Part shown: positions 61,318-64,000 of the stretch, piece after piece
Layout of the letters: every line of letters starts with the position of its first letter
How positions within the stretch are numbered: the first letter of the stretch is position 1
The notes under the pieces: model-generated
What the model saw: the letters and a program-made list of their open reading frames with translations, nothing else
What the model was told of the DNA's origin: nothing
The model's database searches: none
Translations under genes and position numbers: made by a program
Assembly (NCBI GenBank): GCA_905221615.1
Contig: CAJNDT010000313.1
Span: forward strand, 1,054,001-1,118,000
DNA length: 64,000 bases
From: Symbiodinium sp. CCMP2592
Lineage: Eukaryota > Sar > Dinophyceae > Suessiales > Symbiodiniaceae
Direction of reading: 5' to 3'

Positions 61318-62542
61318 GTGCATCCTTTATTCCGCGTCACTCTTACTTTGCTTTACATCTATATTCGGAGTGCCTTTGAGCTGGGCCAAGTTGCAATTGG
61401 GGAGTTGCATTACCTGGATTGGCTGGACATTCAACTTTACCAGCGGCTCTTTTCATATTCCGCAAGAAAAAGTTGATAAGCTTTTCAATTTGATCAAGGA
61501 AGCTACACGGTCCAGAAGGGTTACGAGTGCTTTGCTCCACAAGTTGGTGGGACTCCTACAGTGGTTCTGTCAGCTTTACAGATCGTGCAAGCCTTGGCTT
61601 GCGTCTCTTTTCTCAGATCTGCATCGGCATTTGGCTTCCCAGTATAGCATATCACAGGGGCTCTGGCCTTCTTTGGCTAACTACCTAGATGATGATCTCC
61701 GCTTTACATCCGTACCTCCGGGTACCCAAGTTCCACTTGGAGGCAAGCTACTGGAAGCACGACATACAGAACTGAAAACAAAGCAAGACCTTTGCAAGGT
61801 ACGTACTTCCAATCGGATCTGGATACGGGTGACCAATCCCAAATCTGATCGGCGTTCTTTGTCACCAGCAACGCGGACCTTTCTTTCATTCTGGAGAGAA
61901 TGGTGTCAAATACCTCAGCCTTACACTGCTCTTTCTGTTCCTTTGCGACTCCAGGTTGAGGCCTTTGCGGATGCAAGAGCTGATGGCGAGCTTATTGGGA
62001 TTGGCGGTTTTATTGCTTTCCCGTCTGGTGCATACATCTGGTTTTCTCAAGCTTGGCAACTTTCCGATCTGTCAGTTTTGGGTTTGGAACTTCGCCGACC
62101 CGCGCACAAAGATATTGCCTGTTATGAGACTTTGGCGCAGATTGCTTTGGTACATGCTTACAGGTCAGTATTTCCTTCGGGTCGAGTGGCAGTTCGCCTC
62201 CCCTCCTTTTCTGACAACGCCTCGACAGAGGCATTGGGTGCGAAACTTTACACCGCCAAGTGGCCACTGGGAGCGTTTGCCCAGAAACTTTCTCTCATAT
62301 CCGCAGCTTCGGGTATCGAGCTGGATATTTCTCACATCGCCGGTGAGAAAAATGATGATGCAGATATGTTGAGCAGGTGGAATCAAACTGATTCTTTACC
62401 TGACAAATGGCGCAAAGAAGACCGGGTGGACTGCTCTCTCAAGTTCATCTGGTTCTTTCGCAAGGAGGTCCTTGTGTGGCCTTCCCACTTTTCTTTACCA
62501 GCAGTGACACAGGAACGACATGTGTCAGATGATGACATATGA
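61200..62542 (+). pseudogene. RT motif C and RNase H of the YR element
   Basis: Continues the RT in the next frame: GANFSALWFQRLAGMLLRL, then MGYVDDFLF (catalytic YVDD at 61283-61294), then the thumb region (FGVPLSWAKLQLG, LHKLVGLLQWFCQLY). RNase H follows: EAFADARADGE (Asp codon at 61970), ACYETLAQIALV, SDNASTEA and DDADMLSRW provide the Asp, Glu, Asp, Asp set. The ORF stops at 62542, 240 bp before repeat B1. RT and RNase H are therefore complete in content but separated by the frame break upstream. Confidence 0.82.
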
Positions 62543-62547
62543 CAGTG

Positions 62548-62692
62548 CCCGCAGGATCTTTGCCCGGGGCCTTTATGCCGCTGCTTTACGCCCGCAGGAT
62601 GTTTGCCCGGGGTGCAGCATGTGTTCCACCCGCAGGATGATTGCCCGGGGTGGCATGGTGCTGCTTTACGCCCGCAGGATTGTTGCCCGGGG
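62548..62692 (+). repeat. Four spaced copies of a 22-bp motif in the 3' UTR
   Basis: CCCGCAGGAT followed two bases later by TTGCCCGGGG occurs at 62548, 62591, 62629 and 62671 (spacing 43, 38 and 42 bp). Parts of the spacer (CTGCTTTACG) are also repeated. It lies between the RNase H stop and repeat B1. Confidence 0.9.
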
Positions 62693-62782
62693 TGCAGCGT
62701 TTCACTGAGCGAGCGCGTCAAACCCTCACTTTGAACGTTGGGGAACCATAGGGCGAGACTTTGACTTTGCCGGTTAAACTGT

Positions 62783-62937
62783 GGGTCTAAACTTTCGAAG
62801 CTTCGTTGTAGCTTTACTTTGCTTAGCTTTGGCTTGCAGCTTCAACTTACTTCTCGCGTTCCGGCAAAGTCAAAAGGTCTCTCTGCTTAGCTTTGCTGTG
62901 TAGCTCGTAGCGTGTCTTGGGTTAGGTAAAGTTGAAC
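62783..62937 (+). repeat. Split repeat B1
   Basis: 155 bp starting GGGTCTAAACTTTCG and ending GTTGAAC. It differs from B2 by one T and abuts A2 without a gap. Confidence 0.94.
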
Positions 62938-63055
62938 GTTTCATGTGTTTACTCATGGGTGTTTTACTTTACCATGTTCCAAACACAACATTTCGGCCCA
63001 AGACACGCGTGCTTCAGCATAGCTTAAAGCTTCGCTCCATGCTTTAAAATTTTGA
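62938..63055 (+). repeat. Split repeat A2
   Basis: 118 bp, apparently identical to A1 at 43657-43774. Confidence 0.95.
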
Positions 63056-63149
63056 CCCACCCGCCCTACCCTTTGTGATGTTGTATCTTAGCTGTTATCA
63101 TAGCTTTTTATACTTTTCGTACTTTTGTTGCTTTACTATGGGCGAGGGG
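63056..63149 (+). other. Spacer between A2 and B2
   Basis: 94 bp, T-rich, with no repeat partner in the window. In a textbook B1-A2-B2 layout A2 and B2 would touch, so this spacer is slightly unusual. Confidence 0.6.
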
Positions 63150-63305
63150 GGGTCTAAACTTTCGAAGCTTCGTTGTAGCTTTACTTTGCTTAGCTTTGGC
63201 TTGCAGCTTCAACTTACTTCTCGCGTTTCCGGCAAAGTCAAAAGGTCTCTCTGCTTAGCTTTGCTGTGTAGCTCGTAGCGTGTCTTGGGTTAGGTAAAGT
63301 TGAAC
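63150..63305 (+). repeat. Split repeat B2, right end of the YR element
   Basis: 156 bp. It ends GTTGAAC and is followed by CTT, the same three bases that precede A1. Confidence 0.94.
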
Positions 63306-63670
63306 CTTCTCGATCTCGCCCTCTGCCTTGGGTTTGTCGTCCTTTTTCTCGCCCTCTGTCTTGGGCTTCTCACCCTTCTTCTTCTTCTTCTTGTTTTTCT
63401 TCTTCGATTCTGACGAGGTAGCGGCGCCTGGGACAGCAACGCCTTCCTCTGGCTCTGGCTCAAGCAATGGCAGATCTTCATCGTGTTCACACCGTCGGCA
63501 GGCGGCGGCGTCATGCCTTGCAGCTGCTGCTGAAGTCGGGCAGCCATCGCCTGCTGCTGACGCTCGCTCAAGCCGAGGAACCACTCGCGATGCACTGGCA
63601 CTTGCCACACGCGGTTCTGCGCGTCTTCAATCGCAATGAGTGCCTCATGCTCACTCAGCTGCCGTGCCAT
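63306..63670 (-). pseudogene. Lys/Glu-rich host gene, N-terminal part, disrupted by the YR element
   Basis: The minus strand from ATG 63670 reads MARQLSEHEALIAIEDAQNR and LSERQQQAMAARLQQQL, a helical Gln-rich start. Near 63490-63470 the protein-like frame changes to LPLLEPEPEEGVAVPG, then a Lys-rich run and KKDDKPKAEGEIEK, which meets the retroelement at 63305. The reading continues in frame at 43656 (DDVGSSSLMEMD, stop). With the insertion removed the protein would be about 135 residues. The basic/acidic tail suggests a nuclear or nucleic-acid-associated protein, but no family is recognised. The internal frame change may be a mutation or a missed intron. Confidence 0.6.
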
Positions 63671-64000
63671 GTCTGGAGGGTCGAGGGCCGAAGGTTTCTG
63701 CCGTGGTTCTGCCGGGAGCTACGCAATGCAACCACTGAGTCGCTGCTGTGCCGCCTGTGCTGCTGTGCCGCCTATGCTGCTCTACTGTACCTGTGCTAAG
63801 CGTGCCGCCTACATGCTGCTGTGCTGCTATGTCATGCCTCGTGCTCTCCTAGACGAGCCGCGGCGCGGAACGACAAGTTGAAAGCAAAGACGCGGAAGAG
63901 GGGGCCTACGGGGTTAGGGCAGCAGGGCACTCGCAGGGACGCGGGGTGTCAAAGCCTACTGCTTGGGGTCGAAGGGGTTCGGGTACCCTGAACCAAACCA
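63671..64000. other. Upstream region of the minus-strand host gene
   Basis: No gene seen. The stretch contains TGCTGTGCCGCCT-type repeats (63740-63790) and would hold the promoter of the gene starting at 63670. Confidence 0.45.

Larger units (their letters stand above)
43657..63305 (+). mobile_element. Tyrosine-recombinase retroelement with split direct repeats
   Basis: The element is bounded by repeats in the order A1 (43657-43774), coding region, B1 (62783-62937), A2 (62938-63055), a 94-bp spacer, B2 (63150-63305). A1 and A2 are both 118 bp and appear identical. B1 and B2 differ by one base insertion. B1 directly abuts A2. This split-direct-repeat design is known for PAT- and Ngaro-group DIRS-like retrotransposons, which integrate by tyrosine recombinase. 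Coding content: a coiled-coil ORF, a YR-like ORF, a Cys-rich ORF, a CCCH zinc-finger Gag-like ORF, then RT plus RNase H. Without the nested Copia element and its duplicated 5 bp, the element would be 9787 bp. CTT flanks both outer ends. Several frame breaks suggest this copy is dead. Confidence 0.88.

Overview
The window looks like nuclear DNA of a dinoflagellate, most likely a Suessiales/Symbiodiniaceae-type genome. Several things point there. TTTAGGG telomere-like words are scattered through the left 16 kb. There are at least three unrelated retroelement families of the kinds that crowd dinoflagellate genomes. RCC1-like repeats of the form AFAAIxxDGSVVTWG are present, and there is an SF3-helicase relic. 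Bacterial operons, CRISPR arrays, rRNA genes and ribosome binding sites are absent. The species cannot be resolved from sequence alone.

Layout. 1-16398 is non-coding: degenerate TTTAGGG/CCCTAAA words on both strands, large trinucleotide microsatellites and a small dispersed repeat family. A 100-N scaffold gap (16399-16498) separates it from 16.5-22.9 kb, a less GC-rich plus-strand block of charged, frameshifted ORFs that includes endonuclease/exonuclease/phosphatase (EEP)-like motifs. A retroelement with a broken reverse transcriptase and an intact RNase H ORF fills 23.5-25.4 kb and is followed by a 203-bp near-identical direct repeat. From 26 to 38 kb I find no confident intact gene, only candidate exons, spaced and dispersed repeats, and an AT-rich island holding the tail of a retroviral/Polinton-like integrase on the minus strand. 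A 90-bp tandem array (about 38.0-38.4 kb) precedes a minus-strand gene block: an unknown ORF, then a multiply frameshifted SF3/D5-type helicase without its P-loop. RCC1-like repeats then change strand at about 42.68 kb, as expected for an inversion breakpoint.

The right third is a clear nested-transposon locus. A minus-strand gene encoding a Lys/Glu-rich protein (start 63670, stop 43615) was interrupted near its 3' end by a tyrosine-recombinase retroelement (43657-63305). That element has the split-direct-repeat layout A1-ORFs-B1-A2-B2 of the PAT/Ngaro group, and its order is coiled-coil ORF, YR, Cys-rich ORF, CCCH Gag, RT-RNase H. Its YR gene was then split by a Ty1/Copia element (45109-54965) with 310-bp LTRs that appear identical and a perfect 5-bp CTTTA target duplication.

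The Copia element is the most striking object. It has a 711-codon gag, and a 2342-codon pol in the +1 frame. Besides zinc fingers, protease, DDE integrase, RT and RNase H, the pol carries a 2OG-Fe(II)-oxygenase-like HxD...H...R module between integrase and RT. It also has a C-terminal extension with two hydrophobic helices and a SAP-like motif. Dinoflagellate DNA is rich in 5-hydroxymethyluracil, a base made by this broad enzyme class, so the oxygenase-like module deserves attention.
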